A DNA stretch of 64,000 bases, taken from the NCBI RefSeq assembly GCF_050947335.1, contig NW_027473505.1, positions 124,001 to 188,000 of the forward strand, given 5' to 3'. The notes below the pieces were generated by a model that made no database searches, had not been told where the DNA came from, and saw only the letters and a program-made list of their open reading frames with translations. The position numbers and the translations under genes were made by a program. This stretch comes from Megachile rotundata. Lineage: Eukaryota > Arthropoda > Insecta > Hymenoptera > Megachilidae. This document shows, one piece after another, positions 43,850 through 60,424 of this stretch; position 1 is the stretch's first letter; each line of letters starts with the position of its first letter.

Positions 43850-46060
43850 AATTACTATACTCATTACTCTTATTATTATCAATCTAACTCATATTATTAG
43901 CCATATTATGCTTATATGATCGATAGAATGAGAATTACAATACTCACTACTCTTAGTATTATCACTCTAACTCATATTATTAGCCTTATTATGCTTAAAT
44001 GATCGATAGATCTACAATTACTACACTCATTACTCTTATTAGTATCAATCTAACTCATATTATTAGCCATATTATGCTTATATGATCGATAGAACGAGAA
44101 TTACTATACTCACTACTCTTAGTATTATCAATCTAACTCATATTATTAGCCATATTATGCTTATATGATCGATAGAACGACAATTACTATACTTATTACT
44201 CTTATTATTATCAATCTAACTCATATTATTAGCCATATTATGCTTATATGATCGATAGAATGAGAATTACAATACTCACTACTCTTAGTATTATCACTCT
44301 AACTCATATTATTAGCCTTATTATGCTTATATGATCGATAGAACGACAATTACTATACTTATTACTCTTATTACTATCAATCTAACTCATATTATTAGCC
44401 ATATTATGCTTATATGATCGATAGAACGACAAATACTATACTTACTACTCTTATTATTATCAATCTAACTCATATTATTAACCATATTATGCAGATATGA
44501 TCGATAGAACTACAATTACTATACTCATTACTCTTATTATTATCAATCTAACTCATATTATTAGCCATATTATGCTTAAATGATCGATAGAACTACAATT
44601 ACTATACTCATTACTCTTATTATTATCAATCTAACTCATATTATTAGCCATATTATGCTTATATGATCGATAGAATGAGAATTACTATACTCACTACTCT
44701 TAGTATTATCACTCTAACTCATATTATTAGCCTTATTATGCTTATATGATCGATAGAACGACAATTACTGTAGTTATTACTCTTATTATTATCAATCTAA
44801 CTCATATTATTAGCCATATTATGCTTATATGATCGATAGAATGAGAATTACAATACTCACTACTCTTATTATTATCAATCTAACTCATATTATTAGCCAT
44901 ATTATGCTTATATGATCGATAGAACGAGAATTACTATACTCACTACTCTTAGTATTATCAATCTAACTCATATTACTAGCCATATTATGGTTATATTATC
45001 GATAGAACGACAATTACTATACTTATTACTGTTAATATTATCAATCTAACTCATATTATTAGCCATATTATGCTTAAATGATCGATAGAACTACAATTAC
45101 TATACTCATTACTCTTATTATTATCAATCTAACTCATATTATTAGCCATATTATGCTTATATGATCGATAGAATGAGAATTACAATACTCACTACTCTTA
45201 GTATTATCACTCTAACTCATATTATTAGCCTTATTATGCTTAAATGATCGATAGATCTACAATTACTACACTCATTACTCTTATTAGTATCAATCTAACT
45301 CATATTATTAGCCATATTATGCTTATATGATCGATAGAACGAGAATTACTATACTCACTACTCTTAGTATTATCAATCTAACTCATATTATTAGCCATAT
45401 TATGCTTATATGATCGATAGAACGACAATTACTATACTTATTACTCTTATTATTATCAATCTAACTCATATTATTAGCCATATTATGCTTATATGATCGA
45501 TAGAATGAGAATTACAATACTCACTACTCTTAGTATTATCACTCTAACTCATATTATTAGCCTTATTATGCTTATATGATCGATAGAACGACAATTACTA
45601 TACTTATTACTCTTATTACTATCAATCTAACTCATATTATTAGCCATATTATGCTTATATGATCGATAGAACGACAAATACTATACTTACTACTCTTATT
45701 ATTATCAATCTAACTCATATTATTAACCATATTATGCAGATATGATCGATAGAACTACAATTACTATACTCATTACTCTTATTATTATCAATCTAACTCA
45801 TATTATTAGCCATATTATGCTTAAATGATCGATAGAACTACAATTACTATACTCATTACTCTTATTATTATCAATCTAACTCATATTATTAGCCATATTA
45901 TGCTTATATGATCGATAGAATGAGAATTACTATACTCACTACTCTTAGTATTATCACTCTAACTCATATTATTAGCCTTATTATGCTTATATGATCGATA
46001 GAACGACAATTACTGTAGTTATTACTCTTATTATTATCAATCTAACTCATATTATTAGCC
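43850..46060 (+). repeat. 15-monomer tandem duplication (1245 bp), subfamily C
   Basis: 'ctacactcat' at 44021 and 45266, and 'acaaatac' at 44429 and 45674, repeat at exactly 1245 bp. The copies part near 44821 and 46066, where a 'gcttatatg' unit faces 'gcatatatg'. The same doubled arrangement is present in the second 5.1 kb copy (55059 and 56304), so it arose before that duplication. Confidence 0.86.
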
Positions 46061-48940
46061 ATATTATGCATATATGATCGATAGAACGAGAATTACTATA
46101 CTCACTACTCTTAGTATTATCAATCTAACTCATATTATTAGCCATATTATGCTTATATGATCGATAGAACGACAATTACTATACTTATTACTCTTATTAT
46201 TATCAATCTAACTCATATTATTAGCCATATTATGCTTATATGATCGATAGAACGAGAACTACTATACTCACTACTCTTAGTATTATCAATCTAACTCATA
46301 TTATTAGCCATATTATGCTTATATTATCGATAGAACGACAATTACTATACTTATTACTGTTACTATTATCAATCTGACTCATATTATTACCCATATTATG
46401 CTTAAATGATCGATAGAACGACAATTACTATACTTATTACTCTTATTATTATCAATCTAACTCATATTATTAGCCATATTATGCTTATATGATCGATAGA
46501 ACGACAAATACTATACTTACTACTCTTATTATTATCAATCTAACTCATATTATTAGCCATATTATGCTTATATGATCGATAGAACGACAATTACTATACT
46601 TATTACTCTTATTATTATGAATCTAACTCATATTATTCACCATATTATGCCGATATGATCGATAGAACTACAATTACTATACTCATTACTCTTATTATTA
46701 TCAATCTAACTCATATTATTAGCCATATTATGCTTATATGATCGATGGAACGACAATTACTATACTTATTACTGTTATTATTATCAATCTGACTCATATT
46801 ATTACCCATATTATGCTTAAATGATCGATAGAACGACAATTACTATACTTATTACTCTTATTATTATCAATCTAACTCATATTATTAGCCATATTATGCT
46901 TATATGATCGATAGAACGACAAATACTATACTTACTACTCTTATTATTATCAATCTAACTCATATTATTAGCCATATTATGCTTATATGATCGATAGAAC
47001 GACAATTACTATACTTATTACTCTTATTATTATGAATCTAACTCATATTATTCACCATATTATGCCGATATGATCGATAGAACTACAATTACTATACTCA
47101 TTACTCTTATTATTATCAATCTAACTCATATTATTAGCCATATTATGCTTATATGATCGATAGAATGAGAATTACTATACTCACTACTCTTAGTATTATC
47201 ACTCTAACTCATATTATTAGCCTTATTATGCTTATATGATCGAGAGAACGACAATTACTATACTTATTACTCTTATTATTATCAATCTAACTCATATTAT
47301 TAGCCTTATTATGCTTATATGATCGATAGAACGACAAGTACTGTAGTTATTACTCTTATTATTATCAATCTAACTCATATTATTAGCCATATTATGCTTA
47401 TATGATCGATAGAACGAGTATTACTATACTCACTACTCGTAGTATTATCAATCTAACTCATATTATTAGCCATACTATGCTTATATGATCGATAGAACGA
47501 CAATTACTATACTTATTACTCTTATTATTATGAATCTAACTCATATTATTCACCATATTATGCCGATATGATCGATAGAACTACAATTACTATACTCATT
47601 ACTCTTATTATTATCAATCTAACTCATATTATTAGCCATATTATGCTTATATCATCGATAGAATGAGAATTACTATACTCACTACTCTTAGTATTATCAC
47701 TCTAACTCATATTATTAGCCATATTATGCTTATATGATCGATAGAACGACAATTACTATACTTATTACTCTTATTATTATGAATCTAACTCATATTATTA
47801 ACCATATTATGCCGATATGATCGATAGAACTACAATTGCTATACTCATTACTCTTATTATTATCATACTAACTCTTATTATTAGCCATATTATGCTTATA
47901 TGATGGATAGAACGAGAATTACTATACTCACTACTCTTAGTATTATCAATCTAACTCATATTATTAGCCATATTATGCTTATATTATCGATAGAACGACA
48001 ATTACTATACTTATTACTGTTATTATTATCAATCTAACTCATATTATTAGCCATATTATGCTTAAATGATCGATAGAACGACAATTACTATACTTATTAC
48101 TCTTATTATTATCAATCTACCTCGTATTATTAGCCATATTATGCTTACATGATCGGTAGAACGACAAATACTATACTTATTACTCTTATTATTATCAATC
48201 AATATCATATTATTAGCCATATTATGCTTATATGATCGATAGAACGACAATTACTATACTCACTACTCTTAGTATTATCAACCTAACTCATATTATTAGC
48301 CATATTATGCTTATATTATCGATAGAACGACAGTTACTATACTTATTACTGTTATTATTATCAATCTAACTCATATTATTAGCCATATTATGCTTATATG
48401 ATCGATAGAATGAGAATTACAATACTCACTACTCTTAGTATTATCACTCTAACTCATATTATTAGCCATATTATGCTTATATGATCGATAGAATGAGAAT
48501 TACTATACTCACTACTCTTAGTATTATCACTCTAACTCATATTATTAGCCTTATTATGCTTATATGATCGAGAGAACGACAATTACTATACTTATTACTC
48601 TTATTATTATCAATCTAACTCATATTATTAGCCTTATTATGCTTATATGATCGATAGAACGACAAGTACTGTAGTTATTACTCTTATTATTATCAATCTA
48701 ACTCATATTATTAGCCATATTATGCTTATATGATCGATAGAACGAGAATTACTATACTCACTACTCGTAGTATTATCAATCTAACTCATATTATTAGCCA
48801 TACTATGCTTATATGATCGATAGAACGACAATTACTATACTTATTACTCTTATTATTATGAATCTAACTCATATTATTCACCATATTATGCCGATATGAT
48901 CGATAGAACTACAATTACTATACTCATTACTCTTATTAGT
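43850..48940 (+). repeat. 5.1-kb segmental duplication, copy 1 (subfamily C)
   Basis: About 61 monomers recur at 54.89-59.98 kb with a constant offset of 11038 bp (133 units minus the base lost near 49607). Markers are 'ctacactcat' 44021 and 55059, 'ctacact' 45266 and 56304, 'gcata' 46068 and 57106, and 'tgatggatag' 47901 and 58939. The left limit is near 43850, where 'gaacgac' stands against 'gaactac'. The right limit is near 48940, after 'attagtatc' against 'attattatc' and different following monomers. Confidence 0.9.
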
Positions 48941-50199
48941 ATCAATCTAACTCATATTATTAGCCATATTATGCTTAAATGATCGATAGAATGAGAATTA
49001 CTATACTCACTACTCTTGGTATTATCACTCTAACTCATATTATTAGCCATATTATGCTTATATGATCGATAGAACGAGAATTACTATACTCACTACTCTT
49101 AGTATTATCAATCTAACTCATATTATTAGCCATATTATGCTTATATGATCGATAGAACGACAATTACTATACTTATTACTCTTATTATTATGAATCTAAC
49201 TCATATTATTCACCATATTATGCCGATATGATCGATAGAACTACAATTACTATACTCATTACTCTTATTATTATCAATCTAACTCATATTATTAGCCATA
49301 TTATGCTTATATCATCGATAGAATGAGAATTACTATACTCACTACTCTTAGTATTATCACTCTAACTCATATTATTAGCCATATTATGCTTATATGATCG
49401 ATAGAACGAGAATTACTATACTCACTACTCTTAGTATTATCAATCTAACTCATATTATTAGCCATATTATGCTTATATGATCGATAGAACGACAATTACT
49501 ATACTCACTACTCTTAGTATTATCACTCTAACTCATATTATTAGCCATATTATGGTTATATTATCGATAGAACGACAATTACTATACTTATTACTGTTAT
49601 TATTATCATCTAACTCATATTAATAGCCATATTATGCTTAAATGATCGATAGAATGAGAATTACTATACTCACTACTCTTAGTATTATCACTCTAACTCA
49701 TATTATTAGCCATATTATGCTTATATGATCGAGAGAACGACAATTACTATACTTATTACTCTTATTATTATCAATCTAACTCATATTATTAGCCTTATTA
49801 TGCTTATATGATCGATAGAACGACAATTACTGTAGTTATTACTCTTATTATTATCAATCTAACTCATATTATTAGCCATATTATGCTTATATGATCGATA
49901 GAACGAGAATTACTATACTCACTACTCTTAGTAGTATCAATCTAACTCATATTATTAGCCATATTATGCTTATATGATCGATAGAACTACAATTACTATA
50001 CTCATTACTCTTATTATTATCAATCTAACTCATATTATTAGCCATATTATGCTTATATGATCGATAGAATGAGAATTACTATACTCACTACTCTTAGTAT
50101 TATCACTCTAACTCATATTATTAGCCTTATTATGCTTATATGATCGATAGAACGACAATTACTGTAGTTATTACTCTTATTATTATCAATCTAACTCAT

Positions 50200-53100
50200 A
50201 TTATTAGCCATATTATGCTTATATGATCGATAGAATGAGAATTACAATACTCACTACTCTTATTATTATCAATCTAACTCATATTATTAGCCATATTATG
50301 CTTATATGATCGATAGAACGAGAATTACTATACTCACTACTCTTAGTATTATCAATCTAACTCATATTATTAGCCATATTATGCTTATATGATCGATAGA
50401 ACGACAATTACTATACTTATTACTCTTATTATTATCAATCTAACTCATATTATTAGCCATATTATGCTTATATGATCGATAGAATGAGAATTACAATACT
50501 CACTACTCTTAGTATTATCACTCTAACTCATATTATTAGCCTTATTATGCTTATATGATCGATAGAACGACAATTACTATACTTATTACTCTTATTACTA
50601 TCAATCTAACTCATATTATTAGCCATATTATGCTTATATGATCGATAGAACGACAAATACTATACTTACTACTCTTATTATTATCAATCTAACTCATATT
50701 ATTAACCATATTATGCAGATATGATCGATAGAACTACAATTACTATACTCATTACTCTTATTATTATCAATCTAACTCATATTATTAGCCATATTATGCT
50801 TAAATGATCGATAGAACTACAATTACTATACTCATTACTCTTATTATTATCAATCTAACTCATATTATTAGCCATATTATGCTTATATGATCGATAGAAT
50901 GAGAATTACTATACTCACTACTCTTAGTATTATCACTCTAACTCATATTATTAGCCTTATTATGCTTATATGATCGATAGAACGACAATTACTGTAGTTA
51001 TTACTCTTATTATTATCAATCTAACTCATATTATTAGCCATATTATGCATATATGATCGATAGAACGAGAATTACTATACTCACTACTCTTAGTATTATC
51101 AATCTAACTCATATTATTAGCCATATTATGCTTATATGATCGATAGAACGACAATTACTATACTTATTACTCTTATTATTATCAATCTAACTCATATTAT
51201 TAGCCATATTATGCTTATATGATCGATAGAACGAGAACTACTATACTCACTACTCTTAGTATTATCAATCTAACTCATATTATTAGCCATATTATGCTTA
51301 TATTATCGATAGAACGACAATTACTATACTTATTACTGTTACTATTATCAATCTGACTCATATTATTACCCATATTATGCTTAAATGATCGATAGAACGA
51401 CAATTACTATACTTATTACTCTTATTATTATCAATCTAACTCATATTATTAGCCATATTATGCTTATATGATCGATAGAACGACAAATACTATACTTACT
51501 ACTCTTATTATTATCAATCTAACTCATATTATTAGCCATATTATGCTTATATGATCGATAGAACGACAATTACTATACTTATTACTCTTATTATTATGAA
51601 TCTAACTCATATTATTCACCATATTATGCCGATATGATCGATAGAACTACAATTACTATACTCATTACTCTTATTATTATCAATCTAACTCATATTATTA
51701 GCCATATTATGCTTATATGATCGATGGAACGACAATTACTATACTTATTACTGTTATTATTATCAATCTGACTCATATTATTACCCATATTATGCTTAAA
51801 TGATCGATAGAACGACAATTACTATACTTATTACTCTTATTATTATCAATCTAACTCATATTATTAGCCATATTATGCTTATATGATCGATAGAACGAGA
51901 ATTACTATACTCACTACTCTTAGTAGTATCAATCTAACTCATATTACTAGCCATATTATGGTTATATTATCGATAGAACGACAATTACTATACTTATTAC
52001 TGTTATTATTATCAATCTAACTCATATTATTAGCCATATTATGCTTAAATGATCGATAGATCTACAATTACTATACCCATTACTCTTATTATTATCAATC
52101 TAACTCATATTATTAGCCTTATTATGCTTATATGATCGAGAGAACGACAATTACTATACTTATTACTCTTATTATTATCAATCTAACTCATATTATTAGC
52201 CTTATTATGCTTATATGATCGATAGAACTACAATTACTATACTCATTACTCTTATTATTATCAATCTAACTCATATTATTAGCCATATTATGCTTATATC
52301 ATCGATAGAATGAGAATTACTATACTCACTACTCTTAGTATTATCACTCTAACTCATATTATTAGCCATATTATGCTTATATGATCGATAGAACGACAAT
52401 TACTATACTTATTACTCTTATTATTATGAATCTAACTCATATTATTAACCATATTATGCCGATATGATCGATAGAACTACAATTGCTATACTCATTACTC
52501 TTATTATTATCATACTAACTCTTATTATTAGCCATATTATGCTTATATGATGGATAGAACGAGAATTACTATACTCACTACTCTTAGTATTATCAATCTA
52601 ACTCATATTATTAGCCATATTATGCTTATATTATCGATAGAACGACAATTACTATACTTATTACTGTTATTATTATCAATCTAACTCATATTATTAGCCA
52701 TATTATGCTTAAATGATCGATAGAACGACAATTACTATACTTATTACTCTTATTATTATCAATCTACCTCGTATTATTAGCCATATTATGCTTACATGAT
52801 CGGTAGAACGACAAATACTATACTTATTACTCTTATTATTATCAATCAATATCATATTATTAGCCATATTATGCTTATATGATCGATAGAACGACAATTA
52901 CTATACTCACTACTCTTAGTATTATCAACCTAACTCATATTATTAGCCATATTATGCTTATATTATCGATAGAACGACAGTTACTATACTTATTACTGTT
53001 ATTATTATCAATCTAACTCATATTATTAGCCATATTATGCTTATATGATCGATAGAATGAGAATTACAATACTCACTACTCTTAGTATTATCACTCTAAC

Positions 53101-53400
53101 TCATATTATTAGCCATATTATGCTTATATGATCGATAGAATGAGAATTACTATACTCACTACTCTTAGTATTATCACTCTAACTCATATTATTAGCCTTA
53201 TTATGCTTATATGATCGAGAGAACGACAATTACTATACTTATTACTCTTATTATTATCAATCTAACTCATATTATTAGCCTTATTATGCTTATATGATCG
53301 ATAGAACGACAAGTACTGTAGTTATTACTCTTATTATTATCAATCTAACTCATATTATTAGCCATATTATGCTTATATGATCGATAGAACGAGAATTACT
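50200..53400 (+). repeat. Incomplete third copy of the subfamily C block
   Basis: This stretch carries the same markers at changed spacings: 'acaatactcac' 44851 to 50245 (5394 bp), 'gcata' 46068 to 51047 (4979 bp), 'tgatggatag' 47901 to 52548 (4647 bp). Each step loses whole monomers, five and then four, relative to the two complete copies. The matching distances on the other side (51047 to 57106 is 6059; 52548 to 58939 is 6391) differ by the same 332 bp, so the four-unit loss belongs to this middle copy. Confidence 0.84.
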
Positions 53401-54889
53401 ATACTCACTACTCTTAGTATTATCAATCTAACTCATATTATTAACCATATTATGGTTATATTATCGATAGAACGACAATTACTATACTTATTACTGTTAT
53501 TATTATCAATCTAACTCATATTAATAGCCATATTATGCTTAAATGATCGATAGAATGAGAATTACTATACTCACTACTCTTAGTATTATCACTCTAACTC
53601 ATATTATTAGCCATATTATGCTTATATGATCGAGAGAACGACAATTACTATACTTATTACTCTTATTATTATCAATCTAACTCATATTATTAGCCTTATT
53701 ATGCTTATATGATCGATAGAACGACAATTACTGTAGTTATTACTCTTATTATTATCAATCTAACTCATATTATTAGCCATATTATGCTTATATGATCGAT
53801 AGAACGAGAATTACTATACTCACTACTCTTAGTAGTATCAATCTAACTCATATTACTAGCCATATTATGGTTATATTATCGATAGAACGACAATTACTAT
53901 ACTTATTACTGTTATTATTATCAATCTAACTCATATTATTAGCCATATTATGCTTAAATGATCGATAGATCTACAATTACTATACCCATTACTCTTATTA
54001 TTATCAATCTAACTCATATTATTAGCCATATTATGCTTATATGATCGATAGAACGAGAACTACTATACTCACTACTCTTAGTATTATCAATCTAACTCAT
54101 ATTATTAGCCATATTATGCTTATATTATCGATAGAACGACAATTACTATACTTATTACTGTTATTATTATCAATCTGACTCATATTATTACCCATATTAT
54201 GCTTAAATGATCGATAGAACGACAATTACTATACTTATTACTGATATTATTATCAATCTAACTCATATTATTAGCCATATTATGCTTAAATGATCGATAG
54301 ATCTACAATTACTATACTCATTACTCTTATTATTATCAATCTAACTCATATTATTAGCCACATTATGCTTATATGATCGATAGAACGAGAATTACTATAC
54401 TCACTACTCTTAGTATTATCAATCTAACTCATATTATTAGCCATATTATGCTTATATTATCGATAGAACGACAATTACTATACTTATTACTGTTATTATT
54501 ATCAATCTGACTCATATTATTACCCATATTATGCTTAAATGATCGATAGAACGACAATTACTATACTTATTACTGTTATAATTATCAATCTAACTCATAT
54601 TATTAGCCATATTATGTTTAAATGATCGATAGATCTACAATTACTATACTCATTACTCTTATTAGTATCAATCTAACTCATATTATTAGCCATATTATGC
54701 TTATATGATCGATAGAACGAGAATTACTATACTCACTACTCTTAGTATTATCAATCTAACTCATATTACTAGCCATATTATGGTTATATTATCGATAGAA
54801 CGACAATTACTATACTTATTACTGTTAATATTATCAATCTAACTCATATTATTAGCCATATTATGCTTAAATGATCGATAGAACTACAA

Positions 54890-57800
54890 TTACTATACTC
54901 ATTACTCTTATTATTATCAATCTAACTCATATTATTAGCCATATTATGCTTATATGATCGATAGAATGAGAATTACAATACTCACTACTCTTAGTATTAT
55001 CACTCTAACTCATATTATTAGCCTTATTATGCTTAAATGATCGATAGATCTACAATTACTACACTCATTACTCTTATTAGTATCAATCTAACTCATATTA
55101 TTAGCCATATTATGCTTATATGATCGATAGAACGAGAATTACTATACTCACTACTCTTAGTATTATCAATCTAACTCATATTATTAGCCATATTATGCTT
55201 ATATGATCGATAGAACGACAATTACTATACTTATTACTCTTATTATTATCAATCTAACTCATATTATTAGCCATATTATGCTTATATGATCGATAGAATG
55301 AGAATTACAATACTCACTACTCTTAGTATTATCACTCTAACTCATATTATTAGCCTTATTATGCTTATATGATCGATAGAACGACAATTACTATACTTAT
55401 TACTCTTATTACTATCAATCTAACTCATATTATTAGCCATATTATGCTTATATGATCGATAGAACGACAAATACTATACTTACTACTCTTATTATTATCA
55501 ATCTAACTCATATTATTAACCATATTATGCAGATATGATCGATAGAACTACAATTACTATACTCATTACTCTTATTATTATCAATCTAACTCATATTATT
55601 AGCCATATTATGCTTAAATGATCGATAGAACTACAATTACTATACTCATTACTCTTATTATTATCAATCTAACTCATACTATTAGCCATATTATGCTTAT
55701 ATGATCGATAGAATGAGAATTACTATACTCACTACTCTTAGTATTATCACTCTAACTCATATTATTAGCCTTATTATGCTTATATGATCGATAGAACGAC
55801 AATTACTGTAGTTATTACTCTTATTATTATCAATCTAACTCATATTATTAGCCATATTATGCTTATATGATCGATAGAATGAGAATTACAATACTCACTA
55901 CTCTTATTATTAACAATCTAACTCATATTATTAGCCATATTATGCTTATATGATCGATAGAACGAGAATTACTATACTCACTACTCTTAGTATTATCAAT
56001 CTAACTCATATTACTAGCCATATTATGGTTATATTATCGATAGAACGACAATTACTATACTTATTACTGTTAATATTATCAATCTAACTCATATTATTAG
56101 CCATATTATGCTTAAATGATCGATAGAACTACAATTACTATACTCATTACTCTTATTATTATCAATCTAACTCATATTATTAGCCATATTATGCTTATAT
56201 GATCGATAGAATGAGAATTACAATACTCACTACTCTTAGTATTATCACTCTAACTCATATTATTAGCCTTATTATGCTTAAATGATCGATAGATCTACAA
56301 TTACTACACTCATTACTCTTATTAGTATCAATCTAACTCATATTATTAGCCATATTATGCTTATATGATCGATAGAACGAGAATTACTATACTCACTACT
56401 CTTAGTATTATCAATCTAACTCATATTATTAGCCATATTATGCTTATATGATCGATAGAACGACAATTACTATACTTATTACTCTTATTATTATCAATCT
56501 AACTCATATTATTAGCCATATTATGCTTATATGATCGATAGAATGAGAATTACAATACTCACTACTCTTAGTATTATCACTCTAACTCATATTATTAGCC
56601 TTATTATGCTTATATGATCGATAGAACGACAATTACTATACTTATTACTCTTATTACTATCAATCTAACTCATATTATTAGCCATATTATGCTTATATGA
56701 TCGATAGAACGACAAATACTATACTTACTACTCTTATTATTATCAATCTAACTCATATTATTAACCATATTATGCAGATATGATCGATAGAACTACAATT
56801 ACTATACTCATTACTCTTATTATTATCAATCTAACTCATATTATTAGCCATATTATGCTTAAATGATCGATAGAACTACAATTACTATACTCATTACTCT
56901 TATTATTATCAATCTAACTCATATTATTAGCCATATTATGCTTATATGATCGATAGAATGAGAATTACTATACTCACTACTCTTAGTATTATCACTCTAA
57001 CTCATATTATTAGCCTTATTATGCTTATATGATCGATAGAACGACAATTACTGTAGTTATTACTCTTATTATTATCAATCTAACTCATATTATTAGCCAT
57101 ATTATGCATATATGATCGATAGAACGAGAATTACTATACTCACTACTCTTAGTATTATCAATCTAACTCATATTATTAGCCATATTATGCTTATATGATC
57201 GATAGAACGACAATTACTATACTTATTACTCTTATTATTATCAATCTAACTCATATTATTAGCCATATTATGCTTATATGATCGATAGAACGAGAACTAC
57301 TATACTCACTACTCTTAGTATTATCAATCTAACTCATATTATTAGCCATATTATGCTTATATTATCGATAGAACGACAATTACTATACTTATTACTGTTA
57401 CTATTATCAATCTGACTCATATTATTACCCATATTATGCTTAAATGATCGATAGAACGACAATTACTATACTTATTACTCTTATTATTATCAATCTAACT
57501 CATATTATTAGCCATATTATGCTTATATGATCGATAGAACGACAAATACTATACTTACTACTCTTATTATTATCAATCTAACTCATATTATTAGCCATAT
57601 TATGCTTATATGATCGATAGAACGACAATTACTATACTTATTACTCTTATTATTATGAATCTAACTCATATTATTCACCATATTATGCCGATATGATCGA
57701 TAGAACTACAATTACTATACTCATTACTCTTATTATTATCAATCTAACTCATATTATTAGCCATATTATGCTTATATGATCGATGGAACGACAATTACTA

Positions 57801-59980
57801 TACTTATTACTGTTATTATTATCAATCTGACTCATATTATTACCCATATTATGCTTAAATGATCGATAGAACGACAATTACTATACTTATTACTCTTATT
57901 ATTATCAATCTAACTCATATTATTAGCCATATTATGCTTATATGATCGATAGAACGACAAATACTATACTTACTACTCTTATTATTATCAATCTAACTCA
58001 TATTATTAGCCATATTATGCTTATATGATCGATAGAACGACAATTACTATACTTATTACTCTTATTATTATGAATCTAACTCATATTATTCACCATATTA
58101 TGCCGATATGATCGATAGAACTACAATTACTATACTCATTACTCTTATTATTATCAATCTAACTCATATTATTAGCCATATTATGCTTATATGATCGATA
58201 GAATGAGAATTACTATACTCACTACTCTTAGTATTATCACTCTAACTCATATTATTAGCCTTATTATGCTTATATGATCGAGAGAACGACAATTACTATA
58301 CTTATTACTCTTATTATTATCAATCTAACTCATATTATTAGCCTTATTATGCTTATATGATCGATAGAACGACAAGTACTGTAGTTATTACTCTTATTAT
58401 TATCAATCTAACTCATATTATTAGCCATATTATGCTTATATGATCGATAGAACGAGTATTACTATACTCACTACTCGTAGTATTATCAATCTAACTCATA
58501 TTATTAGCCATACTATGCTTATATGATCGATAGAACGACAATTACTATACTTATTACTCTTATTATTATGAATCTAACTCATATTATTCACCATATTATG
58601 CCGATATGATCGATAGAACTACAATTACTATACTCATTACTCTTATTATTATCAATCTAACTCATATTATTAGCCATATTATGCTTATATCATCGATAGA
58701 ATGAGAATTACTATACTCACTACTCTTAGTATTATCACTCTAACTCATATTATTAGCCATATTATGCTTATATGATCGATAGAACGACAATTACTATACT
58801 TATTACTCTTATTATTATGAATCTAACTCATATTATTAACCATATTATGCCGATATGATCGATAGAACTACAATTGCTATACTCATTACTCTTATTATTA
58901 TCATACTAACTCTTATTATTAGCCATATTATGCTTATATGATGGATAGAACGAGAATTACTATACTCACTACTCTTAGTATTATCAATCTAACTCATATT
59001 ATTAGCCATATTATGCTTATATTATCGATAGAACGACAATTACTATACTTATTACTGTTATTATTATCAATCTAACTCATATTATTAGCCATATTATGCT
59101 TAAATGATCGATAGAACGACAATTACTATACTTATTACTCTTATTATTATCAATCTACCTCGTATTATTAGCCATATTATGCTTACATGATCGGTAGAAC
59201 GACAAATACTATACTTATTACTCTTATTATTATCAATCAATATCATATTATTAGCCATATTATGCTTATATGATCGATAGAACGACAATTACTATACTCA
59301 CTACTCTTAGTATTATCAACCTAACTCATACTATTAGCCATATTATGCTTATATTATCGATAGAACGACAGTTACTATACTTATTACTGTTATTATTATC
59401 AATCTAACTCATATTATTAGCCATATTATGCTTATATGATCGATAGAATGAGAATTACAATACTCACTACTCTTAGTATTATCACTCTAACTCATATTAT
59501 TAGCCATATTATGCTTATATGATCGATAGAATGAGAATTACTATACTCACTACTCTTAGTATTATCACTCTAACTCATATTATTAGCCTTATTATGCTTA
59601 TATGATCGAGAGAACGACAATTACTATACTTATTACTCTTATTATTATCAATCTAACTCATATTATTAGCCTTATTATGCTTATATGATCGATAGAACGA
59701 CAAGTACTGTAGTTATTACTCTTATTATTATCAATCTAACTCATATTATTAGCCATATTATGCTTATATGATCGATAGAACGAGAATTACTATACTCACT
59801 ACTCGTAGTATTATCAATCTAACTCATATTATTAGCCATACTATGCTTATATGATCGATAGAACGACAATTACTATACTTATTACTCTTATTATGAATCT
59901 AACTCATATTATTCACCATATTATGCCGATATGATCGATAGAACTACAATTACTATACTCATTACTCTTATTATTATCAA
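54890..59980 (+). repeat. 5.1-kb segmental duplication, copy 2 (subfamily C)
   Basis: Partner of 43.85-48.94 kb. Noted differences are single bases such as 'attaacaatc' near 55909 and 'catactattag' near 55677 and 59328, plus the 3-bp loss near 59891. The unit order is intact across the copy. Confidence 0.9.
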
Positions 59981-60424
59981 TCTAACTCATATTATTAGCC
60001 ATATTATGCTTATATCATCGATAGAATGAGAATTACTATACTCACTACTCTTAGTATTATCACTCTAACTCATATTATTAGCCATATTATGCTTATATGA
60101 TCGATAGAACGACAATTACTATACTTATTACTCTTATTATTATGAATCTAACTCATATTATTAACCATATTATGCCGATATGATCGATAGAACTACAATT
60201 GCTATACTCATTACTCTTATTATTATCATACTAACTCCTATTATTAGCCATATTATGCTTATATGATGGATAGAACGAGAATTACTATACTCACTACTCT
60301 TAGTATTATCAATCTAACTCATATTATTAGCCATATTATGTTTATATTATCGATAGAACGACAATTACTATACTTATTACTGTTATTATTATCAATCTAA
60401 CTCATATTATTAGCCATATTATGC

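Noticed and set aside
48062..48250. A 62-codon minus-strand open frame repeated identically at 52709-52897, 59100-59288 and 60425-60613, which might look like a conserved small protein
   Set aside because: All four lie in copies of the same three-monomer module, so identity follows from DNA duplication. The frame crosses 83-bp units in shifting phase, has a composition set by the AT-rich repeat, and shows no domain, signal or ribosome-binding context.
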